Source: Bacillota bacterium (GTDB lineage Bacteria; Bacillota; Clostridia; Oscillospirales; Oscillospiraceae). From it: DNA of 57,902 bases. Under the pieces are notes generated by a model. The model did not search any database. It worked only from the letters and a program-made list of their open reading frames with translations, and was not told where the DNA came from. Each line of letters begins with the position of its first letter. Position 1 is the stretch's first letter. The stretch lies in the NCBI GenBank assembly GCA_021199635.1, contig JAJQHS010000025.1:700-58601 (forward strand), read 5' to 3'. Below, one piece after another: positions 24,278 to 32,883 of the stretch. Position numbers and translations under genes: made by a program.

Positions 24278-25447
24278 CTAGGTCGATTCCGTGGATTCTG
24301 CATCCTCTGTGTTTTCCGTCGCTTCCGCGTTTTCCGTTGCTTCCGTGCTGTCCGTGGCTTCTGTTCCCTCCGTGGCCTCCGTCGTTTCCTGGCCGGGATA
24401 GGCGGAGTAATCCCACACATAGCCCTCCATCTGCTCCTGGGTCATCTCCGTAAAACCGCCTTCCCCGCTGCACCGGAGCAGATCCACATAGTAATATGTG
24501 CCGCTGTCGCACACCAGGTTCCAGCTCCACGGCTCGCCCCAGCGGGTGCCTGTGATGGTCTGGCAGTCCAGCCCGGCCTCCCGGCACATGGCCGCATATA
24601 CGGTGGCAAAGGCTTTGGCATCTCCCACGCCATGGCGCAGCAGATGGTACGCCGGAGTGATGGAGGTGTCCAGCTGATAATCGTAGCGCTCCATCAGGAA
24701 GGAGTACAGCTGGGAAAATTTCTCTTGATCCGCAGCGTCGCCGCTGACATACAGCACCGCGGAGGTAAACACCGTGCGCACCTGGGTCTGCATGGTGCGC
24801 AGCGCGTCCCGGCTGGTTTGGTAGGTGAATTTCAGCTCCACCACCCGCTCCTCCCCCGTTTCCGGGTATAGGTTCACGGTCACCTCCGGGGTCTCCATCA
24901 CGTACTGGGGGTACAGCAGAGCATAATCCTCCACAAACTGCACCAAGTCCACATCCTCATAATGCGACAGGTACAGGACGGTACCGGCCGCGCAGTCTTC
25001 CAGCTCCTGGGCGATGGCCTCCTTGGCCGCGTCTATATCCGCCACGTGCTTGATTTTCAAGATCTCCGTCCGGTCATGCACATAGCTGACCGACACCGCC
25101 ACTGCCGCCTGGCCGCCGCTGGTGCCCTCCTCAAATTCGACGGTATCCACCGCGTAGGCGGCGATGGGGTTCTCCCGAAGAACCTGGGCAATTGCGCTGG
25201 TGATCTCGCTATTGTCCCACTCCCGGGCATACTGCGCCACGGAGAACACCTGGCTCTCCCCGCCGCCCTCGATCAGATTTTCCAGCGCCTGGCAGAGCTG
25301 GGAATAATTGGTCACACTGACCACCTGGTCGTCGGTCTGGGCAGTTTGCTCCTCATAGGGCGTAACCGCGTGGTACGCCGCATTCGTCCAGCTGCAGCCG
25401 GCCAGGGTCAGCGCCAGCAGCAGCGCCGCCAATAAGCATCGCTTCAA
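24278..25447 (-). CDS. Lipoprotein with transglutaminase-like domain and Thr/Glu-rich tail
   Basis: A 389-residue protein. The start is TTG at 25447 with GAGGAGGGG upstream; it is needed for the signal peptide, which ends in the lipobox LAGC (Cys18). The C-terminal half carries a transglutaminase-like region (about 255-345): HGVGDAKAFATVYAAMCREAGLDCQTITG, then WSWNLVCDSGTYYYVDL. The position of the catalytic Cys is occupied by Ala in GDAKAFA, so enzymatic activity is doubtful. The last about 35 residues are a low-complexity Thr/Glu/Ala/Ser tail (TEATEGTEATDSTEAT). Surface-exposed lipoprotein of unknown role. Confidence 0.8.
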   Translation of the reverse strand: MKRCLLAALLLALTLAGCSWTNAAYHAVTPYEEQTAQTDDQVVSVTNYSQLCQALENLIEGGGESQVFSVAQYAREWDNSEITSAIAQVLRENPIAAYAVDTVEFEEGTSGGQAAVAVSVSYVHDRTEILKIKHVADIDAAKEAIAQELEDCAAGTVLYLSHYEDVDLVQFVEDYALLYPQYVMETPEVTVNLYPETGEERVVELKFTYQTSRDALRTMQTQVRTVFTSAVLYVSGDAADQEKFSQLYSFLMERYDYQLDTSITPAYHLLRHGVGDAKAFATVYAAMCREAGLDCQTITGTRWGEPWSWNLVCDSGTYYYVDLLRCSGEGGFTEMTQEQMEGYVWDYSAYPGQETTEATEGTEATDSTEATENAEATENTEDAESTEST

Positions 25448-25463
25448 TTACGCCCCTCCTCTT

Positions 25464-26330
25464 TCAAATCATGTCCTTGGTGTTCCGGGCGAAGCCGTCG
25501 CCCAATACCTGGTGCGCCTCCTGCATGATGACGAAGGCATCCGGGTCCAGCTCCGCCACCAGCGCCTTCAGATCCGCCAGCTGGTGCTTCTTCACCGCTG
25601 TCAGGATGACCTGGGTCTGCTGGTGGCTGTAGCTGCCTTCACCGCGCAGGAAGGTGGCGCCCCGCTCCAGCCGCTGGTTGATGGCGTCCGCGATCTGCGA
25701 TGAATGCTGAGAGATGATGACAGCCACATACGAAAAGTCAAAGCTGTAAACCACCGCGTCGATTACCTTGCCGCAGGCGAAGATCGCCACGCCGCTGTAA
25801 AGCGTCGCCTGGATGTCGCCATAGGCCAGGCCGGTCAGCACCGCCACCGTCATGTCGAAGCCGATATTGATGGTGCCGATGGGCACGTGCTGCCACTTCA
25901 TTTTCAGCAGGCGCACCACAATATCCGACCCGCCGGTGGATGCACCGCTGACAAATACAATGCCCAGCCCCAGCCCGCAGATCACGCCGCCGTACACCGC
26001 CGCCAGCAGCGGCTGCCCGGTTTCCACCGCCGGAAGCAGAGTGAAAAGGTCCAGGGTCAGGGAAATCGCCACCGCCCCTGCCAGCGACCCGAAGAAAAAA
26101 CGTTTCCCCACCTTCAGTCCTCCGATGATGAACAGAACCAGGTTCATAAGCCCCGTGTAAAATCCCACGGTGCCGAACGGGATCAGGTAGGCCAGGATCA
26201 TGGCCAGGCCGGAGACGCCTCCGGAGTTCAGCCCGTTGGGGAGCAGGAAAAGGTCAAAGCCCAGGGAGAATATTGCGGAGCCCGCTACGATCTTTACAAA
26301 CCACCAAGCATTCTGCAAATAATTCTTCAT
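25464..26330 (-). CDS. YitT family membrane protein with C-terminal DUF2179
   Basis: A 288-residue protein with five to six membrane segments in residues 10-210 (NGLNSGGVSGLAMIL and GASTGGSDIVVRLL are typical YitT motifs). A C-terminal soluble DUF2179 domain follows (RGATFLRGEGSYSHQQTQVILTAV). Function in Firmicutes is not settled; transport of a small molecule is assumed. The start has GGAGGG upstream. It lies between the topoisomerase A gene (15 nt) and the lipoprotein gene (16 nt), so transcription may continue through all. Confidence 0.9.
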   Translation of the reverse strand: MKNYLQNAWWFVKIVAGSAIFSLGFDLFLLPNGLNSGGVSGLAMILAYLIPFGTVGFYTGLMNLVLFIIGGLKVGKRFFFGSLAGAVAISLTLDLFTLLPAVETGQPLLAAVYGGVICGLGLGIVFVSGASTGGSDIVVRLLKMKWQHVPIGTINIGFDMTVAVLTGLAYGDIQATLYSGVAIFACGKVIDAVVYSFDFSYVAVIISQHSSQIADAINQRLERGATFLRGEGSYSHQQTQVILTAVKKHQLADLKALVAELDPDAFVIMQEAHQVLGDGFARNTKDMI

Positions 26331-26345
26331 CTTGCCCTCCGATCG

Positions 26346-28595
26346 TCAGATTTCAAAGCTGTCCTGCTTTTCCAGGGAATCCTCGCTTTTCAGCAGCGCG
26401 CCGGCAGCGGGGATTGTCTTGCTGCGGTAGCGGCTCTGGTTCACGATGCCGCTCTGGCTCAGCGGCAGTGCGGAAGTGACCACCGCCTTCTTCTTCAGTG
26501 CCACCACCGACACGCCTATGGTGCTCCGGGTGGCCTTCGGCAGCAGCTGCGCAGTGGAGAAAATCAGTGCCCGTCCGTCAGACGTGTACACTGCCACCTG
26601 TGTGTCCGCAGGCAGCGCCATAGCCGCCGCCAGGGGGCTCTTGTCGGAATAGGCGCCGGTGAGCTTTTTCCGATTGGTTTTCGTCTCATACGCGGTCAGG
26701 GGCACCTTCGCCGCCTTGCCGTTCTCAAACAGGAACAGGGCAAAGCCCTGGTAATCGCCGGGCAGCAGCACGCAACGCACCGTTTCTCCCGGCTCGAAGC
26801 CCAGCTTCTGGGGCAGGTAATCCCCCAAAAGGGAGGCCTTGCTGTCCTCAAAATCGGAAAGCCGGGACTTATAGCACTGGAATTGATCCGTAAATACCAG
26901 GATCTCCGCCCGGTTGGTGGTTTCCTGGGAGAATTGCAGGCTGTCGCCCTCCTTGAACTTCTGCTCCCCGGACATCCGCAGGGATTGGGCGGTGATCTTT
27001 TTCAGATAGCCCTCCCGGGACACAAACAGGGTCACGGGATAGTCCGGGACCGAATTGTCCTCCTGCTCCGGCTCCGCCTCCTCCACCTGGTAGAGGATCT
27101 CCGTTTTCCTGGGCTTGCCGTACTTCCCGGCGACCTGCTTCAGCTCCTGTACGATCACGCCGCGCAGCTTTTTTGCGCTGCTCAGAGTGCTGCGCAGGTC
27201 GGCGATCTCCGCCTCCAGCTGAGAGATGGCCTGGGTCTGCCGGAGGATATACTCCTTGTTGATGTTGCGCAGCTTGATCTCCGCCACGAAATTGGCCTGG
27301 ATCTCATCGATGCCGAATCCGATCATCAGATTTGGGATGACCTCGCTCTCCAGCTCGGTTTCCCGGATGATGGCAATGGCCTTGTCGATGTCCAGCAGGA
27401 TCCGCTCCAGGCCCTTCAGCAGATGCAGACGCTCCTCCTTCTTCTGAATCTGGAAGAAAATGCGCCGCTTCACGCAGTCCGTGCGCCAGGCCGTCCACTC
27501 CTCCAGGATTTCCCCCACGCCCATGACACGGGGCATCCCCGCGATCAGGATATTGAAGTTGCAGGGGAAGCTGTCCTGCAGCGGCGTCAGCCGGAAGAGC
27601 TTGGCCATCAGCTTATCCGGGTCCACACCCCGCTTCAGGTCGATGGTCAGCTTCAGGCCGCCCAGGTCGGTTTCGTCCCGCATGTCGCTGATTTCCTTGA
27701 TTTTTCCCGCCTTGATCAGCTCCGCCACCTTATCCATGATCACTTCTGTGGCGGTGGAATAAGGAATTTCCGTGACCTCGATCAGGTTCTGCTCCTTGAC
27801 ATAGCGCCATTTGGACCGGAGCCGGAAGCTGCCTCGGCCAGTGGCGTAAATTTCCCGGATGGTGGCCTCGTCAAACAGCAGCTGCCCGCCGGTGGAGAAA
27901 TCCGGGCCGGGCAGGGTTTCCAGGATGTCATGGTTGGGATTCTCCATCAGGGCGATGGCAGTATCGCAGACCTCCTTCAGGTTGAACGAGCAGATGTTGC
28001 TGGCCATGCCCACGGCAATGCCCTGGTTGGCGGACACCAGCACGTTGGGGAAGGTAGTCGGCAGCAGGGACGGCTCTTTCATGGTGGCGTCGTAATTGTC
28101 CACCATGTCCACCGTGTCGGAGTCGATGTCCCGGAACAGCTCGGCGCAGATGGGGTCCAGCTTGGCCTCGGTGTACCGGGCGGCGGCGTAGGCCATATCC
28201 CGGGAGTAGACCTTGCCGAAATTACCCTTGGAATCCACGAAGGGGTGCAGCAGGGTTTCGTTGCCCTTGGACAGGCGCACCATGGTTTCGTAGATCGCCG
28301 CGTCGCCATGGGGGTTCAGCCGCATGGTCTGCCCCACAATGTTGGCGGATTTGGTCCGCCCGCCGGTGAGCAGGCCCATCTTGTACATAGTATACAGCAG
28401 CTTCCGGTGAGAGGGCTTGAAGCCATCGATCTCCGGAATGGCCCGGGACACGATCACCGACATGGCGTAGGGCATATAGTTGATCTCCAGGGTTTCGGAA
28501 ATGGCCTGCTCCGTGGTGGAGCCATGGAGCCCCATGACTCCGTCGGTGTTGATTTTTTTCTTCTTTTCTTCAGGTGACTGTTTCTTCCTTGCCAT
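26346..28595 (-). CDS. Type IIA topoisomerase subunit A (ParC/GyrA-like)
   Basis: A 749-residue protein with the breakage-reunion domain: GFKPSHRKLLYTMY, the GQTMRLNPHGDAAIY region and catalytic Tyr141 in AAARYTEAKL. A coiled-coil region (about 455-495) and a C-terminal beta-propeller-like domain follow (SREGYLKKI, TSDGRALIFS). The usual quinolone-region wording is altered. With the 28608-30590 product it forms an A2B2 enzyme. Together with the atypical B subunit this looks like the second, divergent topoisomerase pair found in some Clostridia rather than the main gyrase. The symbols parC/parE are not assigned because of the divergence. Confidence 0.9.
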   Translation of the reverse strand: MARKKQSPEEKKKKINTDGVMGLHGSTTEQAISETLEINYMPYAMSVIVSRAIPEIDGFKPSHRKLLYTMYKMGLLTGGRTKSANIVGQTMRLNPHGDAAIYETMVRLSKGNETLLHPFVDSKGNFGKVYSRDMAYAAARYTEAKLDPICAELFRDIDSDTVDMVDNYDATMKEPSLLPTTFPNVLVSANQGIAVGMASNICSFNLKEVCDTAIALMENPNHDILETLPGPDFSTGGQLLFDEATIREIYATGRGSFRLRSKWRYVKEQNLIEVTEIPYSTATEVIMDKVAELIKAGKIKEISDMRDETDLGGLKLTIDLKRGVDPDKLMAKLFRLTPLQDSFPCNFNILIAGMPRVMGVGEILEEWTAWRTDCVKRRIFFQIQKKEERLHLLKGLERILLDIDKAIAIIRETELESEVIPNLMIGFGIDEIQANFVAEIKLRNINKEYILRQTQAISQLEAEIADLRSTLSSAKKLRGVIVQELKQVAGKYGKPRKTEILYQVEEAEPEQEDNSVPDYPVTLFVSREGYLKKITAQSLRMSGEQKFKEGDSLQFSQETTNRAEILVFTDQFQCYKSRLSDFEDSKASLLGDYLPQKLGFEPGETVRCVLLPGDYQGFALFLFENGKAAKVPLTAYETKTNRKKLTGAYSDKSPLAAAMALPADTQVAVYTSDGRALIFSTAQLLPKATRSTIGVSVVALKKKAVVTSALPLSQSGIVNQSRYRSKTIPAAGALLKSEDSLEKQDSFEI

Positions 28596-28607
28596 TTTGT
28601 GCCTCTC

Positions 28608-30590
28608 TCAGGAAATATCCGCCAGCTCCAGGTACCTGGCGCCGTTTTCCGCGATGAAATTCTTCCGCTCCTGGAGGCTGTCGCCCAGAAGCACGTCAAA
28701 ATAGTGCGCCGTCCGCTCCGCATCCTCCGGCATAACCTTGATCAGCCGGCGGGTTTCCGGGTTCATGGTGGTCATCCACATCATCTCCGGGTCGTTCTCG
28801 CCCAGTCCCTTGGAGCGCTGCAGGGTGATCTTCTTCCCCTCCAGCTCCTTGAGGATCTGCGTTTTCTCCTGCTCGTTATAGGCAAACCAGGTTTTGTCCT
28901 TGCAGGTGATCTCAAACAGCGGCGACTCCGCAATATACACATACCCATCCCGGATCAGCGTCGGGCAGAGCCGGTAGAGCATTGTCAGGATCAGCGTGCG
29001 GATCTGGAAGCCGTCCACATCCGCATCGGTGCAGATGATCACTTTGCTCCAGCGCAGCTGGGACAGGTCGAAGGTGGATAATTCCTTGGCCTTCTTGCCC
29101 TGCACCTCCACGCCGCAGCCCAGCACCTTCATCAGGTCGGTGATGATCGGGGAGGCGAATATTTTGTTGTAATCCGATTTCAGGCAGTTCAGGATCTTGC
29201 CACGGACGGGCATGATCCCCTGAAATTCCGCGTCCCGGCTGAGCTTGACGCTGCCCAGTGCGGAGTCGCCCTCTACGATATACAGCTCCCGCACGGCGGT
29301 GTCCCGGCTGCGGCAGTCCACAAATTTCTGCACCCGGTTGGCAATGTCGATGGAGCCGGACAGCTTCTTTTTCACATTGCTCTTGGTCTTCTCGGCGGAT
29401 TCCCGGGCGCGCTTATTGACCAGGATCTGATCCGCGGCGCGGTCCGCCTCCTGCTTGTTCTCAATGAACCAGACCTGGAGCTGCTCTTTGAAGAACGCGG
29501 TCATCGCGTCCTGGGTAAATTTGCTGTTCACCGATTTCTTGGTCTGGTTTTCAAAGCAGCCGATGGTAGAGAAGCAGTTGGTCACCAGCACCAGGCTGTC
29601 CTGGATGTCCTGGAACAGGATTTTCCCCTCGTTCTTGGCGTATTTGTTGGAATCCTTCAGATATTTGTCAAATGCCGCCGTAAATCCGGAGCGCACCGCC
29701 TTATCCGGGCTGCCGCCGTATTCCAGCCAGGAGGAATTGTGGTAATACTCAATGCGGCTGAGCTGCTTGGAGAAGCAGAATGCCGCGGTGATTTTCAGCT
29801 TCATTTCCGGGCGGTTGTCCGCATCCCGCCCCCGGCGCTCCGCCTCCCAGAACATGGGCATGGTGAACGCATTGTCCCCCACGATCTCCTCGATATACTG
29901 GCGAATGCCGTCCGCGTAGCAGAATTCCTCCGTTTCGAATTTCCCGCCGGACTGGATGCGCAGCCGGAAGGTGACCCCCGGATTGACCACCGCCTGGCGC
30001 TTCAGCACATCCCGGTAATATTCCGCCGGAATGTTGATATCCGTAAACACCTGGGGGTCCGGGCGCCAGTGAAACAGCGAGCCGGTCTTTTTCCGGTCCG
30101 TAGGCGCTTTTTTCAGACCGCCCACGTTCCTGCCCTTTTCAAAGTGGAGGTCGTACCGGCTCCCGTCCCGGCGGATCACCGCGTCAAAATATTCGGAGGC
30201 GTACTGGGTCGCGCAGGAGCCGAGGCCGTTTAGCCCCAGGGAATACTCGTAATTTTCCCCATTTTCCCCATATTTGCCGCCGGCATACATTTCGCAGAAC
30301 ACCAGCTCCCAGTTGTACCGCTTTTCCTTCTCATTATAGTCCACCGGACAGCCACGGCCAAAATCCTCCACCTCTACGCTCAGGTCCTCGTAGCGGGTGA
30401 CAATGATGGTGTCCCCGTGCCCCTCCCGGGCCTCGTCGATGGCGTTGCTTAGGATCTCAAACACTGCGTGCTTGCACCCTTCCAGATCGTCCGAACCGAA
30501 GATGACCGAAGGGCGCTTGCGCACCCGCTCCTCACCCTTGAGCATGGATATGCTGGAATTTCCGTACTGTTCGTGTTGTGTGCGTGCCAT
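28608..30590 (-). CDS. Type IIA topoisomerase subunit B (ParE/GyrB-like)
   Basis: A 660-residue subunit. GHKL ATPase motifs: EILSNAIDEA (Glu45, Asn49), DFGRGCPVD (Phe77 where gyrases have Asn) and LGLNGLG (118-124) in place of the usual GGLHGVG. The TOPRIM domain has EGDSALG and DADVDGFQIRTLIL, against EGDSAGG and DADVDGAHIRTLLL in typical enzymes. The fold is clear but several consensus residues differ. ATG at 30590 has AGGA upstream; the A subunit gene follows after 12 nt. The enzyme changes DNA topology or decatenates chromosomes. Confidence 0.9.
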   Translation of the reverse strand: MARTQHEQYGNSSISMLKGEERVRKRPSVIFGSDDLEGCKHAVFEILSNAIDEAREGHGDTIIVTRYEDLSVEVEDFGRGCPVDYNEKEKRYNWELVFCEMYAGGKYGENGENYEYSLGLNGLGSCATQYASEYFDAVIRRDGSRYDLHFEKGRNVGGLKKAPTDRKKTGSLFHWRPDPQVFTDINIPAEYYRDVLKRQAVVNPGVTFRLRIQSGGKFETEEFCYADGIRQYIEEIVGDNAFTMPMFWEAERRGRDADNRPEMKLKITAAFCFSKQLSRIEYYHNSSWLEYGGSPDKAVRSGFTAAFDKYLKDSNKYAKNEGKILFQDIQDSLVLVTNCFSTIGCFENQTKKSVNSKFTQDAMTAFFKEQLQVWFIENKQEADRAADQILVNKRARESAEKTKSNVKKKLSGSIDIANRVQKFVDCRSRDTAVRELYIVEGDSALGSVKLSRDAEFQGIMPVRGKILNCLKSDYNKIFASPIITDLMKVLGCGVEVQGKKAKELSTFDLSQLRWSKVIICTDADVDGFQIRTLILTMLYRLCPTLIRDGYVYIAESPLFEITCKDKTWFAYNEQEKTQILKELEGKKITLQRSKGLGENDPEMMWMTTMNPETRRLIKVMPEDAERTAHYFDVLLGDSLQERKNFIAENGARYLELADIS

Positions 30591-30629
30591 GATACAATCC
30601 TGCCAACTTTCCCATAAGAATTCTATTCT

Positions 30630-30658
30630 ATTATACGCGAATTTTGATACAAAGTCAA
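30630..30658 (-). promoter_or_regulatory. Promoter of the topoisomerase operon
   Basis: Minus strand TTGACT (30653-30658) and TATAAT (30630-30635), 17-nt spacer. Confidence 0.7.
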
Positions 30659-30715
30659 CAATTGGCGGTTATCTGCCCTTTTTTCCCGAAACCACCGTTT
30701 TTCCAATAAAATCAG

Positions 30716-30744
30716 TTGTTTTCCCCGGATTGCTGTGGTATAAT
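30716..30744 (+). promoter_or_regulatory. Promoter of the DivIVA-like/FliB-like pair
   Basis: Plus strand TTGTTT (30716-30721) and TATAAT (30739-30744), 17-nt spacer, TGG before the -10. Confidence 0.65.
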
Positions 30745-30800
30745 TCGGTCAGAAAGCAGACTGTCCGGAGGCTTCTCCGGCACTGGAGGAGGCAATCTTT

Positions 30801-31394
30801 ATGGAATCAACCCACAATTTCCGGACGGCGATCCACGGCTTCAATCGGGAGGATGTGGTGCAGTACATCTCTTACCTGACCACCAAGCACGCCAATACCG
30901 TCAATCAGCTGCAATCGGAGCTGCAGGCGCTCCAGGACGCCGCCCCTGCGGAGGACACCCAGACGCTCCAGGATCTGGACGCGCTGCGGGAGGAAAACGC
31001 CGCATTGAAGGCAGAATGTGACCGGCTGACCGCGCAGAATGCGGCGCTGGCCGACGCCGCACAGGAGGCGGAGGCGCTGAAGCAGCAGTTGGCCGCAGCG
31101 CCCCAGGCTACCGCCCCATCCGTGACGGAGGAGGAGCTGGCCGCCTACCGCCGGGCAGAGCAGGCCGAGCGCGCCGCCAACGCCCGCGCCCAGCAGATCT
31201 GCACCCAGGCCACCGGCGCGCTGGCAGATGCCACCGCCCAGGTGGACAGTACCGCCATGCAGTTCAAGGCGGCGTCCGCGGACCTCAGTGCCCAGATCGC
31301 CCAGGTGCAGGCCGTTCTGGACAGCGGCAGGAACGCTCTGCTGGACGCTGCTGCGGCCATGTACGCCATTCACCCCCAGCAGCCGGAGGCATAA
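30801..31394 (+). CDS. DivIVA-like coiled-coil protein
   Basis: A 197-residue protein. The N-terminus FRTAIHGFNREDVVQYISYL matches the start of DivIVA/GpsB-type proteins, which bind curved membrane and recruit division or growth proteins. Most of the rest (about 30-105 and 115-185) is Ala/Glu/Gln-rich coiled coil. It has no membrane segment. The start has GGAGG upstream. Given the short length it is more likely a DivIVA-domain accessory protein than the main DivIVA. Confidence 0.7.
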   Translation: MESTHNFRTAIHGFNREDVVQYISYLTTKHANTVNQLQSELQALQDAAPAEDTQTLQDLDALREENAALKAECDRLTAQNAALADAAQEAEALKQQLAAAPQATAPSVTEEELAAYRRAEQAERAANARAQQICTQATGALADATAQVDSTAMQFKAASADLSAQIAQVQAVLDSGRNALLDAAAAMYAIHPQQPEA

Positions 31395-31411
31395 GCCCTA
31401 TCGAATGCACA

Positions 31412-32416
31412 ATGCAGTTTTACGCACCTGAATATTATTCCCAGTTCCGCTGCCTGGCTGCCGCCTGCCCGGACAGCTGCTGCAAGGATTGGGAGATTCA
31501 AATCGACGCCGCATCCGCCCGGTACTATCAGTCGCTGCCCGGCAGCCTTGGTCAGCGCCTGCGGCAGCATCTGCTCCCGGACGCGGATGGCGGCGCGGTG
31601 ATGGCTCTGGAAAGCGGGCGGTGCCCCATGTGGCGAGAGGACGGGCTTTGCGCCATCCAGGCGCAGCTGGGCGCGGACGCCCTTTGCCAGACCTGCCGGA
31701 ACTATCCCCGGCTGACCCACGATTACGGCGTATTTGTGGAGCGGGGGCTGGAGCTCTCCTGCCCGGAGGCTGCGCGCCTGATCCTCACCGCCCCTCAGGT
31801 CCCGGTGCTTGCCCCGGTGTTTTGCGGCAGTGAGGATGTGGAATACGACCGGGAGGCTATGTCCGTCCTGCTGTCCACCCGGGCCAATGCGCTGCGCATC
31901 GTGGGCGAACGCGCCCACTCCGTTCAGGAAGCGCTGGCGCTGCTTCTGCTTTACGGCTGCCATGCCCAGCAACTGCTGGACAGCGGGGAGGCCTCCGATT
32001 TTTCTCCGGAAGCGCTGCTCCCCCATGCAAAGGCGCTGGCAGGGGAAGCTGATGTCCGGGGATTTCTGGACTTTTTTGCCGGCCTGGAGATCCTGACGCC
32101 CCAATGGCGCAGCCGCCTGGAAAAGCCCTGCGTACCCGCCGCCTGGAGCGGCATCCATCGCAATCTGGCCGGATATGGCATCGGGCGCTACTGGCTCCAG
32201 GCGATCGCCGACTATGACCTGCTGAATCGGGTGAAGCTGGTGGTGATCTCCTGCATCCTCGTCCGTCTTCTGGGCGGCGACCCCATCGCCACCGCCCAGC
32301 TTTATGCCAAGGAAATCGAAAACGACGCAGAGAATTTGGACGCCATTCTGGACGGCGCGGATTCCCAGCCGGCGCTGTCCGACCGGCAGCTCCTCAGCCT
32401 TCTGCTGGGGAAATAA
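31412..32416 (+). CDS. FliB-like flagellin lysine-N-methylase family protein
   Basis: A 334-residue protein with the FliB-type cysteine cluster: CLAAACPDSCCKDW (14-27), then CPMW, GLCAIQ and CRNYPR around residues 70-105. This family includes flagellin N-methylases but most members occur where no flagella exist, and their targets are unknown. No flagellar gene is in this window. It follows the DivIVA-like gene by 17 nt and is probably co-transcribed. A metal-cluster-dependent modification role is inferred from the cysteines. Confidence 0.8.
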   Translation: MQFYAPEYYSQFRCLAAACPDSCCKDWEIQIDAASARYYQSLPGSLGQRLRQHLLPDADGGAVMALESGRCPMWREDGLCAIQAQLGADALCQTCRNYPRLTHDYGVFVERGLELSCPEAARLILTAPQVPVLAPVFCGSEDVEYDREAMSVLLSTRANALRIVGERAHSVQEALALLLLYGCHAQQLLDSGEASDFSPEALLPHAKALAGEADVRGFLDFFAGLEILTPQWRSRLEKPCVPAAWSGIHRNLAGYGIGRYWLQAIADYDLLNRVKLVVISCILVRLLGGDPIATAQLYAKEIENDAENLDAILDGADSQPALSDRQLLSLLLGK

Positions 32417-32439
32417 CCCCGCAAAAACGCAAAAAATCG

Positions 32440-32467
32440 CCCGGCGCAGCATGATCGCTGCGCCGGG
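32440..32467. terminator. Bidirectional terminator between the FliB-like gene and the opp operon
   Basis: A perfect 11-bp stem (32440-32450 with 32457-32467, loop atgatc). On the minus strand it is followed by a run of six U, on the plus strand by a weaker tail. Confidence 0.8.
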
Positions 32468-32496
32468 TTAACATTTTCAACTGTGCGATTCGGCGC

Positions 32497-32883
32497 TTAC
32501 AGTAGGTAATACACCCCCAGAAGCACGAGCGACACAACCAGGTAGATCACGCCCGCCAAAAGCATCCCGGAGGGGGACTTCCTCGCCGCCGCCTTCCGCT
32601 CCTTGTAGTCGGCGAAGTCTTCCTTCTCCTTGCCGATTGCTGAGCCTGGCACGTGAATCCGGAAAACCGAAGATACGCTATAGGCCATCATATCGAAAGT
32701 GCCCTGATTCCTGGCAAAAACCAGCCCGCCAAATCCAAGCAGCACCACAGCCGCGACGAAGCAGCCGTCGCTGATTCGTCCGGCAATGCTTTCGAGGTCC
32801 TGGCTGTTGAGAAAAAAGACACCAATGGCTACAGCCAATCCAACACCCATAGAAATCAGGAACTGCTTGCCGCGCTCACTCAT
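32497..32883 (-). CDS. DUF3899-type small membrane protein
   Basis: A 128-residue protein with three membrane segments (about 10-27, 38-57 and 105-127) and a charged loop (KEKEDFADYKERKAAARK). Resembles the DUF3899 family of unknown function. Its ATG directly follows the stop of the oppF-like gene (TAAATG), so it is the last gene of the opp operon. Confidence 0.75.
   Translation of the reverse strand: MSERGKQFLISMGVGLAVAIGVFFLNSQDLESIAGRISDGCFVAAVVLLGFGGLVFARNQGTFDMMAYSVSSVFRIHVPGSAIGKEKEDFADYKERKAAARKSPSGMLLAGVIYLVVSLVLLGVYYLL

Noticed and set aside
24300-24400. Repeated short units resembling a tandem DNA repeat
   Set aside because: They encode the Thr/Glu/Ala tail of the lipoprotein and are explained by its low-complexity composition; no CRISPR-like spacers.
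25704-28577. A 957-codon plus-strand open frame
   Set aside because: Antisense to the YitT and topoisomerase A genes; composition biased and without recognisable motifs.
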